Part shown: one piece after another, positions 24,181 to 35,639 of the stretch
Position numbering within the stretch: position 1 is the first letter of the stretch
Layout of the letters: every line of letters starts with the position of its first letter
Assembly: GCF_963678635.1 (NCBI RefSeq)
Contig: NC_087063.1
Span: 35,562,540-35,626,539 of the forward strand
Length of the DNA: 64,000 bases
Direction: 5' to 3'
DNA from: Symsagittifera roscoffensis
Lineage: Eukaryota > Xenacoelomorpha > Acoela > Convolutidae
Notes under the pieces: model-generated
Told to the model about the DNA's origin: nothing
Databases searched by the model: none
Seen by the model: the letters and a program-made list of their open reading frames with translations, nothing else
Translations under genes and position numbers: made by a program

Positions 24181-24462
24181 TCGCAAGTGTAATAAGAAAT
24201 AGTAACCGAACCCTTAACATGAAGTGCCATCAACCTGTTGTCTTGTCCTAGACCCATAAAATAAGTTTTAAGTCTATGGTCTCGCTTTCAATTATTAATT
24301 ATATTTTTCTGTCTGAAGTCTCTTTTTTACAACTCGACCTGAAGTCCCGTAGTCTTGATGTCTGGAATCCTATTTGTTATTCCCTCAGCTAGCGGGTACA
24401 TGTTGAGAGCACAACTGGCTCTCTTAACTAGCCATTTCCTTCAATCTCTTTGTTCTCTTACA

Positions 24463-24682
24463 GAAAAACACCGGTGTTTCCAAAACTGTTGTGAAACTAT
24501 TTAAAAACATCGGTGTTTCCAAATCTGTTGTGAAACTATTTAAAAACATCGGTGTTTCCAAAACTGTTGTGAAACTATTTAAAAACATCAGTGTTTCCAA
24601 AACTGTTGTAAAACTATTTAAAAACATCGGTGTTTCCAAAACTGTTGTGAAACTATTTGAAAACATCGGTGTTTCAGCGTTG
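24463..24682 (+). repeat. 39-bp minisatellite, about 5.6 units
   Basis: Period is exactly 39 bp (starts at 24503, 24542, 24581, 24620, 24659). The unit is built of AAAAACATCGGTGTTTCCAA and AACTGTTGTGAAACTATTT. The first unit holds the perfect palindrome AAACACCGGTGTTT. Thirteen codons per unit keep frames open on both strands, giving VKLFKNIGVSKTV-type (+) and NSFTTVLETPMFL-type (-) repeats. Probably not coding. Confidence 0.92.
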
Positions 24683-24699
24683 TCTGATTATTTTACAAT

Positions 24700-24705
24700 T
24701 TTATT
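24700..24705 (-). terminator. AATAAA downstream of MSTO1
   Basis: Canonical hexamer on the minus strand, about 370 bases past the stop and just before the 39-bp minisatellite. Confidence 0.3.
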
Positions 24706-24719
24706 TAACTGAAACACTT

Positions 24720-25077
24720 GTCCAGCGCCCAATCTATAGTTGAAATACTAAATCTAAGTTTTAAATTGATGGACACATTTTAAGGTGACCAGAACTTTAA
24801 CCTTTAAGGTATATTGCTCTCTCAGTATTCGCCTGAAATAGAATTAGATGCATTCTGTTGCTGGAAACATCAAAATGAAACAAGCATTTTGAAAAGTTTT
24901 AATTGATGTCAAAATATCCGAGCAACTCAATGAATGACTTGGCACCAAAATTTCAGAGACCGCTTCCATCGGAAGTTTCCACAATACACTAACTCGCGCT
25001 CCAGAGATGTGTCTAGTGGATACATTCGAAACAGATCGACTCACTTCGCCCAGTACTTCCCTAATTTCTGCAATACT
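24720..25077. other. 3' flank of MSTO1
   Basis: Likely MSTO1 3' UTR by position. No other feature is seen. Confidence 0.4.
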
Positions 25078-26981
25078 TCAACTGTATCTGTCCACTTCCG
25101 TAAGGATATCTTCAACTCTCTCTTTGAAAAGATCAGAGTCCATTTGCAAATTCTTCAATGCACTTCTTACTTGCAACGATTTCAAAACTTCTTTCTCGTC
25201 CACTAAACTTGCTAGCATGTCTCTTGCGTTCGATCCGTTAGCCAAATTAGTAAACATTTCAATATTTCTCCTTCCTGTGGTTTTATTGTCTTCTGAGTCG
25301 AATATTTTCGATGGAAAGGGAGACTCAATTAAAATCGGGGAATTAACGTGGAATGCTTGGCAAGAGTAGGGTTTAAAGCACAGTTTTAATTGTTCTTTAA
25401 TTGATTCCAAGCTGGTACCATTTCGAAAACGTCCACAGAAGGTCGATACCAGGCCGAGGTCACCCGGATTGTCTGGAACCAATTTTTTTCCGATGGGTGA
25501 AAGTGAGTCAAACTTCAAGGAATTGAGTTGATTTGGGTATCCGACGTCGATGTTCTGGACTATAGTCTTTCTTCCATTAAAGGCTAAAACGAAAAAATCC
25601 TACTAAGTTTAGGTTGAACAAAATACACGAAAGCGAAACACTTCACTATACTATATTTAACTTGAACCGTTTTTTGCTAATCGATACAATAAAACGAAAT
25701 AACTAGAAAAATTCCAAATATCTTAGCTGTGATCGCGAAAAAAATCACTTCTCTAAACTGCATTGATATCATCAAATACTCGCCTAATAAATTGCAGTAA
25801 TCGGACAGCGGCACAAATCGATCACCAAAACAATAAGAAGGCGCCAAAGCGGCATGCAAACTACCAGATAGCACTGCGCTCTGGTGGAAACATTTCCCTT
25901 TTATGTCAAAACATCTGAACTCGCGTTTCGCTACTCCGAGGTTCTTCGGGAACCAATCATATTGCAGAGACAATGGAAGAACACAAGCAGAATTCGCGAG
26001 GAAAGAAGAAATCGCAGACACACAATTCACAATATGAGTTCCTCTGTTCGACTTGAAACACTCTTTTACTGCAGAATCATCAGTCGGTTGCTCACAACAT
26101 GCAATGGTGAAGATTGACTTCTTCGGCATTTCATCTCGAAAACTCTCAATTAAACTTGAAGAAATCCCACCGAAAGTACCGTCATAGACATCTGACAGCA
26201 CTTGGAACCCTTGTACACTGTCACATTTTTCAAGCAAGTAGAACAAATTCTGCTCTAAGTCTTCCCAATATGATGAAAATATTTCCGACCCACTCTCAAA
26301 TCCTGGCGTTTTATTCTGCGCAGCATCATTGCAGTTCAAAATGCTTTGTTGGTTTGTATGTTCTTTAACTGTTGTTAGACTTTTCGGATGCAAAATTGGC
26401 TTTAAGTAATCAGTCCAATTCGTTATCTTATCATCAAGATCAAAATATTGTTCTCTAAAAGATTTTGAAGGCATTTCTTTTCCTTTTTTCGATTTAGAAT
26501 TGCCCAATACTTCGACCCGAGGAGATTTAGATGATGACGCAACACAAGAAACGTCTATGTCTTCGCTATTTTCAGTTTCAAATTCGTCTTCCTCTTCATT
26601 CAAAGCCTTCAGAAAATCATTTCTTTGATTCACCTGAACATCGCCATATTGCGAGACCACGTCAACGGGTCCATCCCAGTTCAGACTGCGTCTAAGTTTT
26701 TCCACAGATAATCCACTTGAAGTCTCATTGTTGTAGAGATTTTCAAAATAATCTGCACCAGTCGGTCCTAGCGCCCCCTTGCCATCTATGAGCAACAAAC
26801 GAGGGGTGAAAGTGACCTCCCGTTTCCAGTTTTCACCCCGTTGAAAAAGAATGTCGTAGTTGAAAATTCCTCTTGGAGCATCTTCACTATAGCAGTTAGA
26901 CTCGTGTAGATTCCACCAGTGCGTTCCGATGTGGTTCGCAAAGGAGCCAACTTGCAGAGTTATAATTTCTCTTCCCGTCAT
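25078..26981 (-). CDS. MSTO1: Misato homologue MSTO1, two exons joined by an apparent GC-AG intron
   Basis: Exons 25784-26981 and 25078-25583 join to 567 residues (human 570). Misato proteins are tubulin-related factors of the cytosol and outer mitochondrial membrane, needed for mitochondrial distribution and fusion. The N-terminus REIITLQVGSFANHIGTHWW (4-23) is the Misato segment. FTPRLLLIDGKG, the central EKCDSVQGFQVLSDVYDG (251-268) followed by GGISSSL, and CVLPLSL match the tubulin-like part. An acidic insert EEEDEFETENSEDID (129-143) is lineage-specific. No GT near the exon 1 end keeps the frame, whereas TTAG|GCGAGT joined to TTTTAG|CC restores it in phase 1 and gives CNLLAFNGRKTIVQN, aligned with human LSFCGKKVVTAG. 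The 200-base intron is therefore read as GC-AG. AATAAA lies about 370 bases after the stop. Confidence 0.9.
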
Positions 26982-27001
26982 GATTGAGCCAACTCAATCT
27001 A
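26982..27001 (-). promoter_or_regulatory. Putative trans-splice acceptor and hairpin leader of MSTO1
   Basis: TTGTTCTAG (TAG at 26999-27001) precedes a 17-base leader that can fold as ATTGAG-TTGG-CTCAAT directly before the ATG. It is the only one of the eight acceptors ending in TAG rather than CAG. Confidence 0.5.
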
Positions 27002-27149
27002 GAACAAAAAAAAACATTTAATTTCCAATAGCTATGCTTATAGATACTATCTAGACTGAATTCGAGTTCATTATTGACTTTTCACAGGTCACAAATAGTA
27101 AGTTTAATTAATAACAGCGGCAAAAACGCATTCAGAAAACTACTCAAAA

Positions 27150-27720
27150 ACGCAGGCCAAACTTCGACACAAAGGCAAAGCTGAGCTTTAGACCACTTGC
27201 GTCACAAAAATGAATGATTATGATGAAAATCAAATAATTTTTTTTTAATTGAAAAAAAATTATGAAAAATGCAACAGAAGACCAAAATATCTGGAAGAAA
27301 GTTACCTGCATCATTAGAAACAAAACAAGGAACCAGAAAGAAGCCATTTTACCAAGTCCATTCTGCGGAACTAAGCCGAAAAAAAAAATCAGCAGACAGA
27401 CGATAACTTAAGCTAGTCGAAAAATTTCAAATTGCAAAAAATCAGGTCTCGACTGCAACCGAAATCCCGAGCTTTGTACTCAAACATTGTCATTACAGCA
27501 ACTTGGAAGAAAGCTCAACCTTCAAAAACAGCCGAACCAAGGTAACAAAGCTGGCAAAAACAAACATATGGGCGATAGTCCGAAAAAGCACAAAAACTTG
27601 TTTAGTTGCAGAAAAAAAGGTCCCGACCAGATTCGAAGGACAAACCTTTGCCATAACAAGCAGTTGTTCTACCCCTACGCCAGATGGTTTTTTGAATATA
27701 TAATTACCAATCGGTAACAA
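27150..27720 (-). repeat. Family A composite repeat, copy 4
   Basis: Head ACTTCGACACAAAGGCAAAG and GCTTTAGACCACTTGCGTCA, then GGAACTAAGCCGAAAA with CAGCAGACAG. One decayed and one better tRNA-like module (27613-27690 antisense: TCTGGCGTAGGGGTAGAACA ... CCTTCGAATCTGG) follow. Confidence 0.6.
27613..27690 (-). repeat. tRNA-like module of family A copy 4
   Basis: Minus strand: A-box-like TGGCGTAGGGGTAGAAC, TGCTTGTTATGG at the anticodon-arm position, B-box-like CCTTCGAATCTGG, then TCGGGACC. The A and B box words are close to those of other family A modules. Confidence 0.55.
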
Positions 27721-28299
27721 AGCTGAAAGTACCTGAGCAAAACCCTTCTTGTAGAAAAAATTTCAAAAAACTAAGATTATTTAAAAATTTCATGTCCCCC
27801 ATCCCCAGCTGCTTTTGTAGCAGCTACGCCCCACGCCATCGTCTGCGGGATTTTGTGGGGTAGCTTCGTTTTGTTCTCTTTCTTAGTTGCCATCGCTATC
27901 CAGTACTTTATCTCCTACGGATTCCGCTAGTCCCAACCCCCTTCCCCTCAGAACACACGAACGCACACAAAAAACTTTTTCGGTCACCAAATGACGCAAA
28001 CAGAGGCCACTAAGTCGATATAAAATAAACCAAAACATACTAAAAGGAAAGAAGTAAAAAAAACTAAACAAAAATGAGATTTAAAGAAATCGAGTTGGTA
28101 AAAGTACAACCAACATAAAACGCAAGTTTCGACACAGAGGCAAAGCGGACCTTTGCACCACTTGCCATACAAAACAAACATAAAAAAATCTAGGTCGACA
28201 ATTTTTTTTAAAATTTAAAAAAAAACTAGGTGAACCAAAAATTTCGTAAGTCTGGATAAAAACAACCAGGGGCCCGGCTGAAGCTACGTGTTAGGTATT

Positions 28300-29170
28300 G
28301 AATAAATTTGTTATACAGATGCGGCACGAAAAATGCCAGTAAAGTTGAAAAATATCCAAAAACGTTCAAAGTTTCACAACTTCCACTTTTTTGAAGGCCA
28401 TAACTTGGTTCTTAAAGAATCAGGGGTAAGCAAATTGAAAAAATAAGCTTCCAACAATCTGTTGAGTCGAACCAAACTAAGATATCAGTTGGCAGGATAG
28501 TTAGCGAGGAAAAAAAAACAAAAAACGGTCAACAATTTTTTGATATTGAAAAAAATCATAGCTTTTTGGGCAAAAAACAGGGCGTAGCCGCTGATGAAGA
28601 AGGCATTCACGCAACCCGTTATTTCGATTGAACGCAAAATCTCAGATTTGTTATGGTAGTTCTCGAGAAAAATCGGTCTAAAAAACGGTCTAAAAATCAA
28701 AGCTTAGTTTCAGAAAATTTTTATAAAAGTCACATAAGCAAACGCGCTTCCCACAACTTGTTCTTTGAATTGGACCCAAAATCTCACACATCGCAGGGTA
28801 GTTTTCGAGAGTTTTCAATAAGTTTAAAAAACAGTCAAAAACTTTACCGATACCTTTCTTCTGTAAAAAAACTTCGTGAGTAGCCGCTAATACAGAGGAG
28901 CTAACCACTGCCTGTTAACTCCATTGAACCGACAATATCAGATTTGAGAGTTAAGTTTTCGAGAAAAGTCAAAAAGATTCAAAAAACGGTCAAAATAAAA
29001 AAATTTGACTATTCCGAGGGGCATAACTTGATGTTGAAAATTTTATGCGCAGCCGCTTATACAGGAATCTTTTAATAACCGTTCTATTCATTGAAACCAA
29101 AAACTCAGATTTGAGAGGTGGTTTTCGAGAGAACAAAAAAATCAAAAATATGGGTCAAATATTCACCCAC
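28300..29170 (+). repeat. Diverged tandem block in family A copy 5
   Basis: About five units of roughly 130-190 bp. Each has an AACCNGTT-type word, ATTGAACC-type, AATCTCAGATTTG-type, GTAGTTTTCGAGA-type and TTCAAAAAACGGTCAAA-type words in that order. The same block occurs at 45170-46330 and 53120-53670. Confidence 0.75.
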
Positions 29171-29597
29171 AGATTTTTTCGAAGGCTGTAGTCAGAGGGG
29201 TCAAGTAAAAAGAGCCTCTAGGAGAGTCAGCAAGCACACAGGGGAGAAGGCGGTCTTTCAATTGATGCAGCTTTTTTGAAAACCATCAGAAGTTTGAGAG
29301 AAACTAAAAAAATTTCCTTGGACTTGGAAATATCTTTCCATAATGAAAAAAAAAACATAAGTTTCAACATACCGATTGGTTATTACAGAACCAACTTGAA
29401 AAGTGCGGAGAGGAGTGTAAAAACTGTGTTTCCCTTGAAACGACCCAAAGTTAGGCCATAAAAGCAACATTAAAAAAATGCCCGCAGCAAAAAAAACTCT
29501 TCCAAGATGTGACAGTGACAACTGAGCCTACAACTAGCACACAAATAATTGGCCGATAAATTTATTAATTTCCGTTGTTTGAAAAAAAAACATGACC

Positions 29598-29665
29598 TAA
29601 TGTGATTCGAACCCACGAATTTTGCCGTCCAGGCATATTCGTTACCTGCAGTCTAAATTGGCTGG
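29598..29665 (-). repeat. tRNA-like module of family A copy 5
   Basis: Minus strand ACTGCAGGTAACGAATATGC, then TGGACGGCAAAATTC and a near-ideal B box GTGGGTTCGAATCAC. Confidence 0.55.
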
Positions 29666-30254
29666 GAACGCATAGAAAATTGGTTTCATTATGAACGAAG
29701 ACAAAAGTGATTCGAGTGATTCTGTTAAACAAGTTGTTAGCCCGAAAAAAGTCTATATTCCGGAACATAAAAGTCTATAATTGCTAATGCTTGCTAATTG
29801 CTTGCGCAATAAGGCCGGATATTTAAAATGCCCAGTCTATGAATGAGCCCAGGAGATGAGTCCTGGGAACAAAGTTATTTACGGGAAAAAAGCCTAGTGC
29901 CCGATAGCAATACCCTTTGTTATAGCAAGGTCAATAAATATGAAGCAATTTCAAAATTGGACAATTCGTAAGCATTCATTGACATTGCACTCATTGTCAT
30001 TTTTTTGTGTTAATCAGATTTTCAAACAAAATTTGTTTTAGCAAAGAAGTCGTGAAGTAACTGCTAGTGACTATTTGCCTTAAATTGATCAAATTATTCA
30101 CAGTCCAAATCTTGACTGAAAGAATTTCAATACAATTGATCACTCAATCCCATTTGGCTTAATTTGTGTTAACTTGATTCGCGTCAAACAAAGCAGCCGC
30201 ATCTAAAATTCCCTCCTTCGGTGGTCAAAATAATAACCATTGATTTCAAAATTC

Positions 30255-30690
30255 TAAAAAGACTGCTTTTATCAGGGCAAAACCCTGAATATTCAGACTG
30301 CATTTCAAATTCTATGGAGTAATTTAAAATAAAATAAATGATGAAAATTACAAAAAAAAAACGATAAAATTTCAAAAACTTTTTTAGATATTGGTTTTTT
30401 TCGGAAACCATCCCCTACACGCTATGTAAAGTAATTAATTTTGCATTTTTTTTGCACTTATCTAAAACAAGATTGCTCGTATCAAGATAGCAAGATATCA
30501 CGAGTTAATTGTCCTAAATTGGCAATCTTCAAATCCCCATAACTTTACAAAAATAATCACAGCTGAAATATCTTTAATTTGAGCTTAGTACAACAATATT
30601 TCGAATTCTGTAAAAAAACTGCTAGTTAAAAGGTTGTCAGGAAAAAACCACCCCGAGCACAAATATTCTATCACTTTCTTCAAAAATCGG
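30255..30690 (+). repeat. Family B element
   Basis: GACTGCTTTTATCAGGGCAA with AACCCTGAATATTCAGACTGC, then interior CACGAGTTAATTGTCCTAAA, AATCACAGCTGAAATATCTT, and right end CCACCCCGAGCACAAATATT followed by AAAATCGGAACAA. A 5' hairpin and a 3' end are both present. Confidence 0.65.
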
Positions 30691-30699
30691 AACAATACG

Positions 30700-31206
30700 T
30701 ATTAAAAATTGTTTAGTAACAAAATGAGACCAAATTTGGGTAATCCTATTGCCGCAAGCACTACCTAGTTTTGACCAAGTTGAGTCTCTGTCAAAATGTG
30801 CCTGACGGCTGCACACAAGGGTGTGTCAAATATACTTGATTAAATTATCGGTCAGACAGTCAAGCCTATTGTTCAGACCAATTTTTCCAAGAACACGCAA
30901 TTTCAGTGATTCAAAGAAAGTTGTCGCATGGGATTTAGCGTAGTATCATATTAAAGCCCTGTTAGTCGTCATTCATTCGGCAAACATAGGGCTGGGAAGA
31001 AACTACGCCCAGGGAATTTTTTCACGCAATGGTCTGGTACGAGATCCTGTGATGCTCCATTCTAAAATATTTTCAGTCGTGATTTAGATTTTAAAAATTA
31101 TTTTCACGAAATTGGCGGTCGAGCAAAACTGGTCTGATTTTACAGTTGATGAGAAGGTGGGAGGAGTCACATCCCATTTATTGATCTTTGTTTTAATTTA
31201 CTTACA
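30700..31206. other. AT-rich DNA without a recognised feature
   Basis: Only a short word at 30940-30965 (reverse complement of ACTTTAATATGATA-like) recalls 68-95 and 1590-1612. Confidence 0.3.
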
Positions 31207-31620
31207 GTCAGAAGCGGGATTAGAGGAGGCGGACGTCCCTCCCCCTCACGGATTCGACCCCTGCCGACCCACAGGGTCCCCGTCATTGTACTATTTTGAG
31301 ATATTCATTTTTGGCTGACGGACCCTTAATTTTTTCCAAAGGCCCCTTGGGCGCCAACAATGACTAATTTGAGGGTGAAGCGCGCGCCGAAAGAACGCGA
31401 TTATTTTGGTCAACATTTTCCAAAAAAAAGCTTCAAAACACCTTTTTTGCCTGTTTTTTTTTAATTTTGCCGTACTTTTTCAGAAAAATTTGCCACAACA
31501 GGGATTTTTTTACTGCTTTGGAAAATTGATTTTGTCAACCTGAAAAACAGTCGACAAAGTTTTTGAAAAACTTTGGAAATCCGCTCCCTCGAGAGAATCC
31601 TAGATCCGCTCCTGCTCAGT
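31207..31620. repeat. Family D MITE, copy 2
   Basis: Right end CCTAGATCCGCTCCTG is the inverse of the left end of copy 1 (GGGGCGGATTTAGG), so the element has terminal inverted repeats of the form GRGCGGATYTAGG. Interior words are shared with 7205-7520. No coding capacity. Confidence 0.65.
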
Positions 31621-32700
31621 GTCATTACCTCAATCTAAAAATGACCTAGTAGTCATAAAAAGTCCAAAAAAACGATTAATTTTAAATTTCATAAACTTAG
31701 CAGAAATTCTCAGCAAAACGACATATCTGGTCTTATTTGTTCCTAAATTAAGGAGAAATAATTTGTAAATACATTGCAAAATAGACAATTAGTTTGAAAG
31801 ATTATCAGCAAATTGCTCATTGGATAATTCCAAGACAAACGATTCCGTGTAGGTTCTGATTTGCATTCATAGCTTGTGAAAGTTAAAGTCGACAAAAATA
31901 AATTGAAGCTTCGAACCATCTGCGGTTAAAAATTTACGCCAAGAGGTACATATAAATATTTTTTGACGAAAGCTTCGATCATTTGAAGACTAACCACGAT
32001 CAATGTTTTCTCTATCACAATTTGAAATCATGAAAGCTCAAAACTTTATTTTATTCAAAATCATTTCTGTCTTTATTTTATTTAAAATCATTTCTGAAAA
32101 CGTGGGAAAATCCGATCTTTTTCTCAACATTTTTTATCGGATATGATCATTAGTTCAGATAGTTTGGGACGTACGGCTCCTTTGATTTTTTTGTGACTCG
32201 AAAAAAAAACCTAAAAAATTTCAAAAATTTGTATTTTTAAAAGAAAAAATAGAGAAACGTTGACAAAAAAGAAAAATCATTGGAACTCAATTAACCGCTC
32301 AACTAGAGGCACAAATGAAAACGTTTTTCAATTATAGTAAAACTTGTATATACCAGAAGAAATGACCATGCTGTAGAAATCTAGCCGAAAAACAATAACA
32401 GACAATCAACAGACCGACAATTGAACGTTTCAAGAAACAATTTCAAAGTTAAGTTCCAAAGAGCGCTTCAATATCAAGAGTACGCTATCACGATAACCAT
32501 TCATTCGTTTAGTAGTTTTAACCACTAACAGTATCAAATAGTTAAATTTAAATTGTCCAAAAAATGAGCATATCAGCGCTAATTTTTCGTTGATTCTATT
32601 AGGCAAGCTGTTAACGTGAAAAAGTCAATCTTCCAATTTGATATACCTTGCTAATTGCAAGCCTAAACACGTGAACACAAAATTTCACGCCACATTAAGA
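31621..32700. other. AT-rich DNA; one short tandem
   Basis: A two-unit tandem of 27 bp lies at about 32041-32097 (CTTTATTTTATT with AAAATCATTTCTG). Nothing else is recognised. Confidence 0.4.
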
Positions 32701-32714
32701 TCAGAACACTGATG

Positions 32715-33220
32715 GGAAGCATGGGTAGACCAATTAGCAAAACACTGTTCAGCAGCCTCTTACATAGCAAACGGGCAGTTGGAAAAGAGTCAATAAACGC
32801 AGACACAAAAAAAAACAAGTGAACGAAAAAACACTGATGTTTTTTTTTGAAAAACCTCTAACATCGAAATTCAAATCAAAATTAGATAGCCGTAAAGCTC
32901 ATTGAATTTTTAAAACAATTTAAAATTAACATTTTTTGGATAAATTTAAGCCCATTCGACAAAACTGGACCAATAGATGATTTTTTTATGTGGCTGTGAA
33001 ATCTGATAGATGAAATTCATTTTCGAAATTAGAAATCGATCACGTTTTTCGTGACATTTACACTTTCACTGTTCGATAGTGGAGTTTGCCTTCCGCTTAA
33101 CACAGGAAATGAACTAAATGAAATCAAAAATCAAACCGCGAAAATTAAGTATACCATCAGCTGCCAATACCTATAACTTGTGAGTAAGTGGACTCGATAT
33201 AAAAGATCTCACTAAACAAG
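32715..33220 (+). repeat. Family C element, long form with TATA box
   Basis: Left segment GGGCAGTTGGAAAAGAGTCA is shared with 42385 and 56160. Then GATCACGTTTTTCGTGACAT, TCGATAGTGGAGTTTGCCTT and AATCAAACCGCGAAAA, ending GACTCGATATAAAAGATCTC with TATAAAAG at 33198-33205. Confidence 0.6.
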
Positions 33221-33611
33221 CTTTCACTTCCAATACCTGAAAAAATTAAGAAAATTGCGAGCGACACTTTTTTGAAATTGATTGGAGTATGTTAAGCGAC
33301 ACGTTTTGAGCCGAAAACTTCGAGCTATAAAAAGTTTTGACGCATCTATTACGCCCCGTGATCGAACCAAAAAAGATGAAAAAATCGTAAAAGCGACAAA
33401 AAACGGAAAATACAAAAAAAATTATTAACTCAGGGGTGGTAAATTTAGAGTTTACAGGAACAAATCAATATGATCTTCGTATATATTTACACAGAAGCGA
33501 AGCTGCGCTTCAGAAACACTTGCGAGAACACGACCAAAAAGCAGCTCTACAAGTGAAATACGAAAAAATAGAAATAAGCCTCGGATTAGCTAAAACTCAG
33601 CTACGTGTATG

Positions 33612-33690
33612 TAGAATTCGAATTTGCGACCTACTACAATAAAGAGATTTTGATTCTCCAGCACTATCCACTCAGCCACGCAAGCTTAAC
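33612..33690 (-). repeat. tRNA-like sequence (Leu-like), probably not a gene
   Basis: Minus strand GTGGCTGAGTGGATAGTGCT is a good A box. GAGA-ATCAAAA-TCTC can form an anticodon arm with CAA in the loop, and CAAATTCGAATTC is B-box-like. The acceptor stem does not pair, so a relic is more likely than a functional tRNA-Leu. Confidence 0.4.
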
Positions 33691-34261
33691 AAAAGAGAAA
33701 CACTATTCACGAAAAAAGCAGCTACATACGCTAATATATTGTCAATGCGATTCAGCTAAAGTGGCACGAAATATAAAGACTCAATTTTGCAAGTAATAAT
33801 TTGGAATATAACAAACTGAAGGCATTAAAACAATCGCAAAGCATAAAGCCACATTATGCAAAAATTTTGCATTTCAAAAATTGCGAGATATATTGAGTTA
33901 GAGAATTTCTGAAATCCAGTTTTCATTATTGTTATATTGTTTGAAACAAATCACTTTTTTCGGTTCATTTGATGAATTAAAAATGGATCAACTGCGTTAG
34001 CTAATTAATATTCGAATGTCAAAGCACATGACATGCTATGAAAAAGCTGTAAGGTATCCAACAAAAGTGGCACCAATATTTGGAACTTATGTTCGAAAAA
34101 AAGAAGGTTCGTACTAATATACTCGCTTCGAAAGTGTTAAAACTGCCTAAATGAATATACGACTTTATGCTTTGAAACGAAAGCCAGTAAATGAGCAGAT
34201 AAACGATAGACCGGTAATCAAACTTTGACAAGCGGGCAAGTTTTCAATTTAAAAAATCGGC

Positions 34262-34332
34262 TACGAGCCGGAAATGAACCCAGCAACTTCGTCGTCCCAA
34301 GTATGAGCGTTACCTCTAGGCAAAACGCCAAA
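34262..34332 (-). repeat. tRNA-like module of family A copy 6
   Basis: Minus strand GCCTAGAGGTAACGCTCATA, then CTTGGGACGACGAAG and B-box-like TGGGTTCATTTCC. Confidence 0.5.
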
Positions 34333-34465
34333 CACTGCGATTGGATTTGATTATATTATGATGCACGTAACATCTCACAAGCGAATTCTGTTTGCAAAAT
34401 TTCTTTTCTGAAAAAAAGTCTCGCACCAGATTACATTACCATTGCTAATCGCAAAAATAATCAAC

Positions 34466-35639
34466 TAATTCTTCATTACAAATGAAATTTGAAACCATTA
34501 TCAGCAACACTATGAAACTTTCAATCCAATGATTATTTGAAAATATTTCAAATTATACTAACACTTCCTGGAGTCCTAGATCAAAAAATGTTAACTTAGT
34601 CAGCAGACAGTAAGTGTTGAAAGATTCAACGCAGCAAAAAAGCTGGTGATTTTAAATTCTAAATATGACCTAAGACGCTTGGAATTTCAAGAACATGATG
34701 ATAGATGCCTATTTGCAACACCTTGAGCAATGTCTTTTTCTGTTCCTCTGCGAATTATTTTTGCACCACCTGCACTTATGATAATTGAGAGCGTTCGCCA
34801 TCCATTCCGTAAACGAATATAAAGTGAATTTGCCTTAAAAAAGAAAAATAAATTATTTAAATGATATACGAGACACTTAAAAATTTTAACTGAAAATTTG
34901 ATATTGGAAACTTGACTGCAAAAAATTAGAATCTCTTTGACAAGTTCGATAATGGCATAGTTATGAAACGAAAACCAAAACCTAAAAAAAGCGCCAAAAT
35001 CTATTAATTTCTTTTTTTGTCGATCAAATTATAAAGTAAATGTTTTTTTTTACCCAGTTTAACTCAGTTGAAAAACAAATTTGCAAATTAAAAAGTAAAA
35101 TTAACATTCTTTTGGAACACCCGCAACCGGCTGAACAACATTTTTCTAACAATTCAACTTTGCTAAGTGAAGCAGATTTTAAAAACACTAAAAAGTGAAG
35201 CTCCAGTTCACAAACAAGCAAAGAATGGCAAAACGGAGCTTTAAAATGGAAAAAAAAATTGGTTTGAGCTTCGAAGTTTCAAAAAACCACTCCTCAGGAT
35301 TCGATTAACCGACCTCTCGGGTTAGAGCTTCATGATTTCACACTTCCGACATTCATACTTGCTGTCTTTACAAATGAAGCTGATAAAAAACTATTAAACT
35401 GCCTATACTAAAAAGCTGATGTGCTATGCTAAATTTGTTGATCAGTAATATGTATTACGAGGTAAAAAATTAACTTTGGTGATAAAAAAAAAGGATTTGC
35501 TTGAGTTAACAAGCAAAAACTAACCATATAAAAGTTTTTCATTCCTTTAGTACAACTAGCGCAGGACATGTACCAAAACAGCGATATTTATTGCAAAAGT
35601 GAAGATTAACTGGACTCATTCATCAAGGGTTTCTATTTC
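34466..35639. other. AT-rich DNA without a recognised feature
   Basis: Nothing identifiable on either strand. Confidence 0.35.

Larger units (their letters stand above)
28110..29945 (-). repeat. Family A composite repeat, copy 5 (1.8 kb)
   Basis: Head TTCGACACAGAGGCAAAGCG with CACTTGCCATAC; then GTAAGTCTGGATAAAAACAA and CAGGGGCCCGGCTGAA; the diverged tandem block (28300-29170); AAAAAGAGCCTCTAGGAGAG; an antisense tRNA-like module (29598-29665); end motif ATTTACGGGAAAAAAGCCTA (29880) with CCCTTTGTTATAGCAAGG. Confidence 0.65.
33485..34465 (-). repeat. Family A composite repeat, copy 6
   Basis: Head AGAAGCGAAGCTGCGCTTCA with CACTTGCGAGAACAC, a tRNA-Leu-like module (33612-33690), a standard family module (34262-34332) and end motif AAAAAAAGTCTCGCACCAGA with TTGCTAATCGCAA (34410-34455). 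Confidence 0.6.

Noticed and set aside
24424-24712. 13-residue repeat proteins encoded on either strand of the 39-bp minisatellite
   Set aside because: A period divisible by three keeps both strands open automatically. No start context or acceptor supports translation.
33612-33690. Functional tRNA-Leu(CAA) gene
   Set aside because: A box and anticodon arm are plausible but the acceptor stem does not pair and it sits inside a family A copy, so it is called a relic.
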